Of a stretch of 64,000 nt of DNA, positions 9,585 through 16,843 are shown one piece after another. A program made the position numbers and the translations under genes. The first letter of the stretch is position 1. Every line of letters begins with the position of its first letter. Source of the stretch: Actinomadura_E scrupuli (GTDB lineage: Bacteria > Actinomycetota > Actinomycetes > Streptosporangiales > Streptosporangiaceae); the NCBI RefSeq assembly GCF_050971785.1, contig NZ_JBPCCU010000001.1, positions 1,426,001-1,490,000 on the forward strand, written 5' to 3'. A model generated the notes under the pieces. That model was given only the letters and a program-made list of their open reading frames with translations, searched no databases and was not told the origin of the DNA.

Positions 9585-10688
9585 ATGTCGAATACCAGGG
9601 GCATCGAGAGCCGAGGTGGCATCGCCGCGGCAGAACTGCTCGAAACACGCAGGGTCGACGTCGTCGATCAATTCGAGCGTGCCCTGATGGAGACGGGGAG
9701 CAGGCTGGTGGCGAGCCCGGAGGGTCGCGCGCAGCTCAACGCCCAGGCCAACGGCATCCTCGAAGACGTCTTCTCCACGCTGCGCGGCACCCGGACCCGG
9801 ATGGCGGCCGTAGGCGGCACGCTGAGTCAGGAGATAGGGCGTTCGCGGGCCTCACGCAGCGTGCATCCCAACGAGTCGCTCAGCGCCGCCACCGTGCTCT
9901 TCGACATCGCCGCGCGGATCTTCGTCAGCGAACTCGTGGAGCGCGAGGACTCGGCGGTGCTCGTCCCCATCGTGCTGGGGGCCCTGCACCGCAGCCTCGT
10001 CGAGCGGATCACCACGGCATCGGTCTGGTACGTGGAGTACCTCCTGGAGCACATCCACTCCGCGCACACCGACGAGCGGCAGCGTATCTCCCGTGAGCTG
10101 CACGACCGCGTCGCGCACGGCATCAACGTGGCGTTCCGCAGTCTCGAACTGTGCGAGGCCTACTACGTCAACCAGCCCAGCCGGGCCGAGGAGAAGCTGC
10201 TGGCGGCGAAGGACGGGCTCGAGGAGACGCTCAACACCATCCGGGAGATCAACGCCGGACTGCGCACCCGGATCGCCCAGGAGTCCCTGCAGGCCGCTCT
10301 GCACGACTACTACAAGGCGGCCAGCGCCCCCAAGCCCGACACCTGGATCTCGGTGACCGGCGACGAGGCGTGGATCCTGCCCGAGGTGCGCGACGAGCTC
10401 TTCCTGACGTTGCGCGAGGCCATTCGCAACGTCTTCAAGCACGCCCAGGCCCGGGCGCTGGAAGTGCGCATGCACATCACCCCCTACGAGGTGAGGTGCA
10501 CCGTGACCGACGACGGCATCGGCTTCGACCCGGGCTCGGCGTCGACGTCCCTGCGCCATGTGGGGCTGCTGTCCATGCGCGAGCGGGTCGAGCTGCTGCG
10601 CGGCGACCTCGTGGTGGAGTCGCGTCCCGACGACGGCACCCGGCTGGACATCATCATCCCCCTGGCGGGGACTCGCGATGCCCGTTAG
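9585..10688 (+). CDS. NarL-type (HisKA_3) soluble sensor histidine kinase
   Basis: Histidine kinase of 367 aa without transmembrane helices. Residues 1-160 form a helical input region of unknown ligand. The HisKA_3 phospho-acceptor motif is 'DERQRISRELHDRVAHGINVA', with the His in 'ELHDR'. The ATPase part has 'TLREAIRNVFKHAQA' (N-box) and 'VTDDGIGFDP' (G1). It overlaps the next gene, a cognate NarL-type regulator, by 11 nt. It probably senses a cytoplasmic signal and controls genes nearby. Confidence 0.9.
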   Translation: MSNTRGIESRGGIAAAELLETRRVDVVDQFERALMETGSRLVASPEGRAQLNAQANGILEDVFSTLRGTRTRMAAVGGTLSQEIGRSRASRSVHPNESLSAATVLFDIAARIFVSELVEREDSAVLVPIVLGALHRSLVERITTASVWYVEYLLEHIHSAHTDERQRISRELHDRVAHGINVAFRSLELCEAYYVNQPSRAEEKLLAAKDGLEETLNTIREINAGLRTRIAQESLQAALHDYYKAASAPKPDTWISVTGDEAWILPEVRDELFLTLREAIRNVFKHAQARALEVRMHITPYEVRCTVTDDGIGFDPGSASTSLRHVGLLSMRERVELLRGDLVVESRPDDGTRLDIIIPLAGTRDAR

Positions 10689-11331
10689 CGGCGGGCAGCT
10701 CCGGTTGGTCCTGGCGGACGACCACACCATGGTCCGTGAGGGTCTCAACGAGGTGCTGTCCCTCGAATCCGATCTCAAGATCGTGGGGGAGGCGGGCACC
10801 GGCGTCGAGGCCATCGCGCTGGTCAAGCAGCTGAGGCCGGACGTGGTGATCCTGGACGTCGAGATGCCCCAGCACGATGTCATCACCACCCTGCGCCAGA
10901 TCCGCCTGTCCTCGCCGCGGACCAAGGTGATCGTGCTGACGATGCACGACGACCACAACCTCGTCCGCGACCTGCTCGCCAGGGGAGCGCACGCGTTCCT
11001 CATCAAGAGCGTCAGCAGGCACGAGCTGGTCTCCGCGGTCCGCAGCGTCGTCCAGGACGAGCAGCGGGTCGTGGTGTCGGTCTCGCGCGAGAGCCTGGAC
11101 CGGATGAGCGATCCGTCGTCCAACCCGCTCTCCGAGCGGGAGCGCGAGGTCCTCACCCTGGTCGCCCGTGCGCTGAGCAACGCCCAGATCGCCTCCCGGC
11201 TGTCCATCACCGAGGGCACGGTCAAGCGCCACCTCCGCAATGTCTACACGAAACTGAGCGCCGTTTCCCGGCTGGACGCCGTGAACAAGTCGGTCGCCGC
11301 CGGCTACATCAGGCTGCCCAAGACGAAATGA
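10678..11331 (+). CDS. NarL/LuxR-family response regulator
   Basis: Response regulator of 217 aa paired with the HisKA_3 kinase. The receiver starts 'LRLVLADDHTMVREG', with acceptor Asp in 'VVILDVEMPQHD' and Lys in 'FLIKSVSRHEL'. The LuxR DNA-binding domain is 'LSEREREVLTLVARALSNAQI' and 'LSITEGTVKRHLRNVYTKL'. The ATG at 10678 lies inside the kinase gene. The palindrome at 11371-11386, just downstream, and its near copy at 8133-8148 are candidate binding sites. Confidence 0.93.
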   Translation: MPVSGGQLRLVLADDHTMVREGLNEVLSLESDLKIVGEAGTGVEAIALVKQLRPDVVILDVEMPQHDVITTLRQIRLSSPRTKVIVLTMHDDHNLVRDLLARGAHAFLIKSVSRHELVSAVRSVVQDEQRVVVSVSRESLDRMSDPSSNPLSEREREVLTLVARALSNAQIASRLSITEGTVKRHLRNVYTKLSAVSRLDAVNKSVAAGYIRLPKTK

Positions 11332-11370
11332 GCCGGCGGCCGCGCCCACCGGCCGTGCCCGGCCCGCGCA

Positions 11371-11386
11371 TACCTCTTTAGGGGTA
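11371..11386. promoter_or_regulatory. NarL-type operator candidate upstream of mbtH
   Basis: TACCTCTTTAGGGGTA, an imperfect palindrome, shares 13 of 16 bases with the site at 8133-8148. It lies 40 bp after the response-regulator stop and about 200 bp before the mbtH start, so it probably serves the mbtH promoter. Confidence 0.5.
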
Positions 11387-11521
11387 GTACGGCTGTTCAT
11401 CCGGTGGTACGAGGAAATACGCCGCACTGGGTATTGAGCCGGCCGTGTGGAGCGGAGAAACTGCCATTAAGGCGGCCGGCCGACACGGGGACGCCGCCAC
11501 AAAGAACTTGCCGAGGCCTGG

Positions 11522-11558
11522 CCCCGCAATCATCGGTGCGAACCCGGTGATTGCGGGG
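11522..11558 (+). promoter_or_regulatory. Long perfect hairpin in the mbtH leader
   Basis: CCCCGCAATCA (11522-11532) pairs perfectly with TGATTGCGGGG (11548-11558). A T-G wobble and three further pairs extend the stem to about 15 bp with a 7-nt loop. There is no run of T after it. It ends 23 nt before the mbtH GTG, so it may act as an attenuator or mRNA-stability element. Confidence 0.6.
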
Positions 11559-11581
11559 TCATTCCAAGAATGGAGTTCCCG

Positions 11582-11773
11582 GTGAGCAGTGACAATGGTT
11601 CAGGGTACAAGGTTCTTGTCAATGCTGAAGGGCATTACTCCACCTGGCCTGTTTCCCAGCCGAACCCCGCCGGCTGGCGGGACGCCGGGCCGGTAGGCCG
11701 GGTCGAGGAATGCCTCGCCTTCATTTCGGCCGTCTGGACGGATCTGGTGCGTCCGCTCTCGCCGTGCGACTGA
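11582..11773 (+). CDS. MbtH-family protein
   Basis: Small protein (63 aa) of the MbtH family, chaperones and activators of NRPS adenylation domains. The conserved pattern is plain: 'YKVLVNAEGHYSTWP', 'NPAGW' and 'WTDLVRP', with the three family tryptophans present. GTG at 11582 is chosen because GGAG lies 8 nt upstream; an in-frame ATG at 11570 lacks a clear site. No NRPS adenylation domain lies in the window, so its partner is elsewhere or just outside. Its tail overlaps the convergent sigma-like gene by 53 nt. Confidence 0.92.
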   Translation: MSSDNGSGYKVLVNAEGHYSTWPVSQPNPAGWRDAGPVGRVEECLAFISAVWTDLVRPLSPCD

Positions 11774-12101
11774 CCTCTCCGGCATAGGCCGTACCACCAC
11801 TCGCGGAAGGCTTGCGGAGCGAGCCGAGTTGCGCGCCCCAGTCGGAGGTCTTCCGTTCCAGTCGCGCGGCGATCGCATGCACCTCCGCCTCTTCCAAACC
11901 GAGTATCAAGGCCACCTCGGCATAGGTGAAGGCGAAGCTGTTGTGCAGCGCCAGAACGGCACGATCTGTCGGCGGCAATTCCGCCATGACGGACTGCAGA
12001 GCCTGCCACACGCGGTCGGTCAGTTCCTGTTCGGCGTCCATGAGCGCGCCGCCGGGCTCGGTGGAAGGCCGGCTGTGCGACGCGGACAGGTCCTCGGACA
12101 T
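11721..12101 (-). CDS. Small sigma-70 region 4-like DNA-binding protein
   Basis: Protein of 126 aa whose middle, 'LQSVMAELPPTDRAVLALHN' followed by 'AEVALILGLEEAEVHAIAAR', looks like the region-4 helix-turn-helix of ECF sigma factors. Region 2, needed for -10 recognition, is absent, so it is not a complete sigma factor. The ATG at 12101 has GGAGG upstream. It runs convergent to mbtH with overlapping ends. It could be a stand-alone regulator or a remnant of a sigma gene. Confidence 0.65.
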   Translation of the reverse strand: MSEDLSASHSRPSTEPGGALMDAEQELTDRVWQALQSVMAELPPTDRAVLALHNSFAFTYAEVALILGLEEAEVHAIAARLERKTSDWGAQLGSLRKPSASGGTAYAGEVSRTARADAPDPSRRPK

Positions 12102-12253
12102 CGGTGACCTCCATTCGCGGGTGCGGGCCTGCTCTTCCGCCACTGGGACGCGCTCGGACGCGCGCCGGACGGCAGTGGATTCCAGGCTAATAAGGTGCGG
12201 TCCGCGCCCTCCACGGCATTCGAATGGCTGATCCCTGCCATGGAGCTGACACA

Positions 12254-12826
12254 TCAGGAAGGGCGTAGCCCCCGCAGGGACATGTCGACGATCGCTTCGA
12301 CGTATTCCTCGGACATCGGCCCGGACTGCAGGAGCAGGCGGAACCAGAACGGGGCGAAGGTCAGGTCGATGGCCGCGTCGATGTCGATGTCGTCCCGTAG
12401 CTGACCGTCGCGCTGCGCCTTGGAGAAGCGCTGGCGCGCCGCCGTGCGGTTGGGGGTGTAGACCCGCTCCCGGAACTCCTCGGCCACCGCGGGACCGCGC
12501 TGCGCCTCCCCTACCAGCCGGGCGAGATGGGGACTGATCGAGGGATCGCTGAACAGCCTGCTGATGGCCCTCAGCTGCACGCGCATGTCGGCTTCGAAGT
12601 CCCCGGTGTCGGGATAGGCCAGATCACTGGCCACCTCCGCCCGGAGCGCGTCGATCAGAAGAGCGCTCTTGGAGGGCCACCGCCGCCACACGTCGCTCGC
12701 GTCGACCCCGGCGTCGGAGGCGACCTTCTCGATGGAGACGCCACCGTAGCCCTTCTCCCGGCAAAGGTTGATCGCCGCGGCCAGAACGTGTGCCTCCGAC
12801 GGCGCGTGTCCTCGTGACTCGCTCAT
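12254..12826 (-). CDS. TetR/AcrR-family repressor
   Basis: Repressor of 190 aa. The N-terminal helix-turn-helix covers 'VLAAAINLCREKGYGGVSIE' and 'ASDAGVDASDVWRRWPSKSA', followed by a helical ligand-binding domain with a C-terminal TetR dimerisation region. The ATG at 12826 is preferred to an upstream GTG at 12847. It is divergent from qcrB across 333 bp, so it probably controls qcrB and itself, perhaps in response to the cluster product or a respiratory signal. Confidence 0.9.
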   Translation of the reverse strand: MSESRGHAPSEAHVLAAAINLCREKGYGGVSIEKVASDAGVDASDVWRRWPSKSALLIDALRAEVASDLAYPDTGDFEADMRVQLRAISRLFSDPSISPHLARLVGEAQRGPAVAEEFRERVYTPNRTAARQRFSKAQRDGQLRDDIDIDAAIDLTFAPFWFRLLLQSGPMSEEYVEAIVDMSLRGLRPS

Positions 12827-13159
12827 GTATGTGACCGTATCAACCACACGACGCCGCGTCTGTCAATAGCTCGTATCGTGACCAGCAGATAATTGCTAAC
12901 CACCTCAAAAGTGCCTCAGGTCAACATCAGAGAATGCTCAGGTGCGTTACGGTGTAATAACGAAGGCCAACCCGCGGTGGGCCCTCGAAGGGCGATCGGG
13001 TAGAAGGTCGAGAGAGAGAACTAACGCGGGATGTCGGAAGCCGATGAAGGCACTTCATCGGCCTGATGCCGCATGCCCTTGACGGCGCCTGTTCTGTACG
13101 GCATTTCCTGGGACGGGCCGGACTCATTGATGCGACAGGCTGACGAGAGACGAGCGACC
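12827..13159. promoter_or_regulatory. Divergent tetR/qcrB control region
   Basis: No gene lies in this 333-bp gap. It holds direct repeats CTCAGGT at 12915-12921 and 12937-12943, exactly 22 bp apart (two helical turns), and a perfect hairpin at 13040-13062 (arms GCCGATGAAG/CTTCATCGGC, loop GCA) in the probable qcrB leader. A shorter hairpin, GCCCT-CGA-AGGGC, lies near 12980. Confidence 0.55.
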
Positions 13160-14821
13160 ATGAGCACGACTCAGAAAGCAATGGGCGGCGTCGGCCGCGC
13201 GGTCGACGATCGATTCGGTGGAACCCCATTCTTCAAGTCGGCGATGAAGAAGGTGTTTCCGGATCATTGGACCTTTCTCCTGGGCGAGCTCGCGCTGTAC
13301 TCCTTCGTGGTGCTGCTGCTGACAGGGGTCTACCTGACGCTGTTCTTCAAGCCGAGCATGGCCACGGTGGTCTACCACGGGTCGTACATCAAGCTCAACG
13401 GCGTTCCCATGAGCGAGGCGTACGCCTCGACACTGCACCTGAGCTTCGACGTCCGGGGCGGATTGCTGGTCCGGCAGATTCACCACTGGGCCGCACTGGT
13501 GTTCATCAGCTCGATCTTCATCCATATGCTGCGGCACTTCTTCACCGGCTCCTACCGGAAGCCGCGTGAGGTCAACTGGATGATCGGCATTCTGCTGCTG
13601 GTCCTGGCGCTGCTCGAAGGCTTCGCCGGCTACTCGCTGCCGGACGACCTGCTGTCCGGCACCGGGCTGCGGATCGCCGTGGGGGTGCTCGAGGCCGTCC
13701 CGCTGGTCGGGTCGTATCTGACGTTCTTCGTCTTCGGCAGCGAGTATCCCGGCACCGACTTCATCCCCCGCCTGTACTCCCTGCACATCCTGCTGATCCC
13801 GGGCATCCTCCTCGCGCTGGTTCCGCTGCACGGGATCGTGCTGACCTGGCGGGTGAAGCACACGCAGTTCCCCGGCAAGGCGCGCACCGAGCGGAACGTG
13901 GTGGGTTACCCGTTCTTCCCGGTCTTCATGGCCAAGACCACCGCGCTGATGCTCAGCACCGCCGGCGTGATCGCCCTGCTCGCCACCCTCGTCCAGATCA
14001 ACCCCATCTGGCTGTACGGCCCGTACGACCCCACCGCGGTCAGCGCCGGTGCCCAGCCGGACTGGTACCTCGGCTTCCTGGAGGGCGCGCTCCGGATGAT
14101 GCCCGCCTGGGACGTGTCGGCCCTCGGCCACACGGTGTCGCTCGGCGTGGTGATCCCGGCTCTGGTGGTCCCGGGCGTGCTGTTCGGGGGACTGGCGGTG
14201 TACCCGTTCGTCGAACGGTGGGTGCTCAAGGACGATCGCTACCACCACACCCTCGACCGGCCCCGCAACGCGCCCACCCGTACCGCCATCGGATACGCGG
14301 CCGTCACCTTCTACGGGGTGCTCTGGGCCGCCGGGGGCAACGACGTGATCGCGGCGAAGTTCCACGTGAGCCTGTACGCCACGACCTGGGCATTCCGTTT
14401 CCTGATCTTCGTGGCACCGGTCGTCGCCTATGTGGCCGCCCGCCGGATCGCCCTCGGCCTGCAGCGCCGCGACCTGGCCGTGTCGGCGCACGGGGTCGAG
14501 ACGGGGATCATCGTCCAGGGCCCCGACGGCTCCTTTGCCGAGAGCACCCGGCCGCTCAGCGAGCACGAGTCGGCCGTGGTGCACAGCAAGAAGGTGTTCC
14601 CGAGCGTCGCCACCGGCGGGACCGACCCCAACGGCGTCGTCTCGCCGGGCGAGCGCCGGCTCCTCACCAGGACGCGCGCCTGGCTCAACCGCGGGTACCA
14701 CGCCGGCGACCTGCCGGCGAACGGCCACTCCGACGGAGGCAACGGGCACGGCGGCCAGAACGGGCACTCATCGGCCGAGGCGGCGAGGCACGAAGTGACC
14801 GCCTCCGCCGATGGCGAGTAG
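13160..14821 (+). CDS. qcrB: Solitary cytochrome bc1 complex cytochrome b subunit (QcrB)
   Basis: Membrane cytochrome b of the menaquinol:cytochrome c reductase (553 aa), which carries both quinone sites. Helix B has heme-ligand histidines near H108 and H122 ('RQIHHW', 'IHMLRHF'); the second pair lies in 'YSLHILLIP' and 'VPLHGIVL'. The Qo motif reads 'PDWY' in 'GAQPDWYLGF'. A long hydrophilic C-terminal tail, as in actinobacterial QcrB, is Gly/His/Asn-rich near its end. ATG 13160 is the preferred start. The partners qcrA and qcrC are absent, so this is not the housekeeping operon. A spare, inhibitor-tolerant copy is the inference. Confidence 0.92.
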   Translation: MSTTQKAMGGVGRAVDDRFGGTPFFKSAMKKVFPDHWTFLLGELALYSFVVLLLTGVYLTLFFKPSMATVVYHGSYIKLNGVPMSEAYASTLHLSFDVRGGLLVRQIHHWAALVFISSIFIHMLRHFFTGSYRKPREVNWMIGILLLVLALLEGFAGYSLPDDLLSGTGLRIAVGVLEAVPLVGSYLTFFVFGSEYPGTDFIPRLYSLHILLIPGILLALVPLHGIVLTWRVKHTQFPGKARTERNVVGYPFFPVFMAKTTALMLSTAGVIALLATLVQINPIWLYGPYDPTAVSAGAQPDWYLGFLEGALRMMPAWDVSALGHTVSLGVVIPALVVPGVLFGGLAVYPFVERWVLKDDRYHHTLDRPRNAPTRTAIGYAAVTFYGVLWAAGGNDVIAAKFHVSLYATTWAFRFLIFVAPVVAYVAARRIALGLQRRDLAVSAHGVETGIIVQGPDGSFAESTRPLSEHESAVVHSKKVFPSVATGGTDPNGVVSPGERRLLTRTRAWLNRGYHAGDLPANGHSDGGNGHGGQNGHSSAEAARHEVTASADGE

Positions 14822-14891
14822 CCGTACCGGCGGCGCCGGGGCGGACCCGCGGGCGGCGCCCGGCGGCGCCCGCGCCGCCGGGCCGGACCCG
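14822..14891. terminator. GC-rich convergent terminator candidate between qcrB and the LuxR gene
   Basis: The 70 bp between the two convergent stops consist almost wholly of overlapping GGCGGCGCC-type inverted repeats that can form GC-rich stems on either strand. There is no T tract, which is common for actinomycete terminators. Confidence 0.4.
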
Positions 14892-15878
14892 CTAGATCCA
14901 GCCCTTCTCCTTCGCCAGGAGGGCGGCGTGGAAACGGTTGGAGGCGCCGAGCCTGGTCATGAGATCGGCCACATAACGCCGGAAGGTACGGACGGACACG
15001 CCCATCTGCCGGGCCGCGATCTCGTCCTTGTCGGCACTGGAGAGGGTGTTGAGCACCAGCTTCTCCAGGTCGCTGAGCATGAGCTCGGAATCCTCGGTGC
15101 CGGTGTAGTCGCCGATGTCCTGAGCCGATTCCCAGACACCGTAGAAATGCGCCACCATTTGCGAGACCAGCCCTGGCTCCCGGACCAGCAATGCGCCCCG
15201 AGCGCTCTGCTTGGGATCGAGCGGCACGACGGCGACACTTCCGTCGTAGATCAGCAGCCGGTCCATCCGTCCTTCGGTGATGCGTATCTCCGCGCCGAGG
15301 CTCACCAGGTGCCGCATGTAGGCGGCCATCGAAGTGTCCTCGAGCGCCTCGGAATGGTAGACCGAGCGCAGTGCTATGCCGCGCCGCAGGGAACGGATGT
15401 CCAGTGGCCGCGCCGCTTCGATGGCGCCCTCGGCGAGCGGCCCGCCGGGCTGCAGGCACAGCGTCTCCTGGTAGGAGAAGAAGGCGAGATCGTCGATGCG
15501 CTGGCGGATGCGGTCCACCCCGTCGACCCGTTCGATGTTCAGGACCGACTGGGAGCGTGCCCCGCGCCGGTGGTCCTCCTGGAACGAGGTGATGGCCGCC
15601 CGTGCCGCCAGGACGCGCCTGATCTCCTCGTTGAGCTCGTTCAACCGGCGCTCGACCAGACGCTCGATGCCCACGGCAGGGTCGGTCGGCAGCACCCCGT
15701 GCCCGTCGCTGAGGTCGAGCAGGTTGAGGCTCTCCAACTGCTCGACGGTCGCTTCGACGGTGTCACGGTCCAGGCCGAGTTCGGTCCCGACGGAGGGCAC
15801 CCCCTGATGGGGATACCGGAGGAAGTACCGGTAGACGGTCTCTTCGTCGGGCGAAATACCGAGACAGCTGAGATCCAT
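14892..15878 (-). CDS. LuxR-family regulator with TrmB-like N-terminus
   Basis: Regulator of 328 aa. Residues 1-75 look like a TrmB-type winged helix ('GLDRDTVEATVEQLESLNLL'), the middle resembles the ligand domain of such regulators, and the C-terminus is a LuxR-type helix-turn-helix ('AARQMGVSVRTFRRYVADLM', 'LGASNRFHAALLA'). This architecture is frequent in actinomycete secondary-metabolite clusters. It is divergent from nuoB across 425 bp holding two palindromes, so it is the best candidate for pathway-specific control, by inference. Confidence 0.85.
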   Translation of the reverse strand: MDLSCLGISPDEETVYRYFLRYPHQGVPSVGTELGLDRDTVEATVEQLESLNLLDLSDGHGVLPTDPAVGIERLVERRLNELNEEIRRVLAARAAITSFQEDHRRGARSQSVLNIERVDGVDRIRQRIDDLAFFSYQETLCLQPGGPLAEGAIEAARPLDIRSLRRGIALRSVYHSEALEDTSMAAYMRHLVSLGAEIRITEGRMDRLLIYDGSVAVVPLDPKQSARGALLVREPGLVSQMVAHFYGVWESAQDIGDYTGTEDSELMLSDLEKLVLNTLSSADKDEIAARQMGVSVRTFRRYVADLMTRLGASNRFHAALLAKEKGWI

Positions 15879-16130
15879 GCCGTTTCCTCTCGCTGATCGC
15901 CGGCGGCCGTGCCGGAGTACGGATCTCAGCTCCGCAACACGGTGTCGCGTTCAGCAGTGGACCTTCGGGAACCGCAGATGGGTCGTCCACGGTTACTACG
16001 CCATCCTACTTTCGTCTCTGCGGCCGGGCCAAGGCGCCGATTCGCGGTCGGAGAAAGTGCGAGCTCCCTTGCCGATCAGGGCATTTGTCAAGACGCGGAC
16101 GAGGCTCTGCAGTGTGGCTTTCCATTCCTT

Positions 16131-16144
16131 GGCAAGATCCTGCC
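16131..16144. promoter_or_regulatory. GGCA-N6-TGCC motif upstream of nuoB
   Basis: GGCAAGATCCTGCC. The same arms and spacing occur at 24894, 24928 and 34239, and in degenerate form at 34213 and 53446, all in intergenic control regions of the presumed cluster. Confidence 0.55.
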
Positions 16145-16163
16145 ATGGAATTGCGTGTTCAGT

Positions 16164-16179
16164 TGTGAGGCTCCTCACA
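16164..16179. promoter_or_regulatory. 16-bp palindrome upstream of nuoB
   Basis: TGTGAGGCTCCTCACA has perfect 7-bp arms around a central CT. It lies 124 bp before the nuoB GTG and suits a dimeric regulator. Confidence 0.5.
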
Positions 16180-16303
16180 GCCCATCTCCCCGTCTTGCAA
16201 ATGGACGTGTCATGACGGACTTTATTGGTGGAGGATTCTCCATTGTGCCATGCCACTGGATGACGTCCGTACCCGGTATGAGGAAATAGGGAGGCGATTC
16301 GCC

Positions 16304-16843
16304 GTGGGCCTCGAAGAACAACTGCCCGGCGAGTTCTTGTTGACCAGGATCGAGCAGGTCGCGGGTTGGGCGCGGCAGAGCTCGATGTGGCCCGCCACGT
16401 TCGGGCTGGCCTGCTGCGCGATCGAGATGATGGCCGCCGGGAACCCGCGGCACGATCTCGCCCGGTTCGGCATGGAACGCTTCTCGGCGACCCCCCGCCA
16501 GGCGGACCTGCTGATCGTGGCCGGCCGGGTGAGCCAGAAGATGGCACCGGTGATCCGCCAGGTGTACGACCAGATGCCGGGGCCGAAGTGGGTCATCGCC
16601 ATGGGCGTGTGCGCCTCCACGGGCGGCATGTTCAACAACTACGCGGTCGTGCAGGGCGTGGACCGGATCCTGCCGGTCGACATGTACGTGCCGGGCTGCC
16701 CGCCCCGGCCGGAGATGCTCCTGGACGCCGTCATCAAGCTGCACGACAGGGTCCGCCTCACCGGGCTGGGCGCGCACGGGGCGGAGCGGGTCCAGGAGCT
16801 GGAGACCCGCGCCATGCGCGTCACCGGAAGGGCCGTGCTGTGA
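16304..16843 (+). CDS. nuoB: Solitary NADH-quinone oxidoreductase subunit B (NuoB)
   Basis: Complex I subunit (179 aa) that holds iron-sulfur cluster N2 next to the quinone. All four ligands are present: C37 and C38 ('LACCAIEMM'), C103 ('GVCASTGG') and C132 ('VPGCPPRPE'). GTG at 16304 is chosen because GGGAGG sits about 9 nt upstream and the resulting N-terminus, 'MGLEEQLPGEFLL', agrees with usual NuoB proteins; an ATG at 16250 would add 18 residues. It overlaps nuoD by 4 nt. No other nuo gene is nearby except nuoD, so it cannot be a full complex I operon. Confidence 0.93.
   Translation: MGLEEQLPGEFLLTRIEQVAGWARQSSMWPATFGLACCAIEMMAAGNPRHDLARFGMERFSATPRQADLLIVAGRVSQKMAPVIRQVYDQMPGPKWVIAMGVCASTGGMFNNYAVVQGVDRILPVDMYVPGCPPRPEMLLDAVIKLHDRVRLTGLGAHGAERVQELETRAMRVTGRAVL

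Larger units (their letters stand above)
15879..16303. promoter_or_regulatory. Divergent luxR/nuoB control region
   Basis: No credible gene is present in these 425 bp. They hold GGCAAGATCCTGCC at 16131-16144 and the palindrome TGTGAGG-CT-CCTCACA at 16164-16179, 20 bp apart, followed by the nuoB ribosome binding site GGGAGG near 16290. Confidence 0.6.

Noticed and set aside
11721..12101. Complete ECF sigma factor
   Set aside because: Only region 4 can be recognised; there is no region 2 in the 126 residues.
13124..14767. Long minus-strand frame opposite qcrB
   Set aside because: High-GC antisense shadow with no family likeness; the plus-strand QcrB has intact heme and Qo motifs.
16250..16303. 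Longer NuoB start at ATG 16250
   Set aside because: It would add 18 residues not usual for NuoB; GTG 16304 has GGGAGG at good spacing and gives the normal N-terminus.
16366..16839. N-terminal extension of the nuoD frame
   Set aside because: It runs through nuoB in another frame; the GTG at 16840 in a GTGA overlap gives a normal NuoD length.
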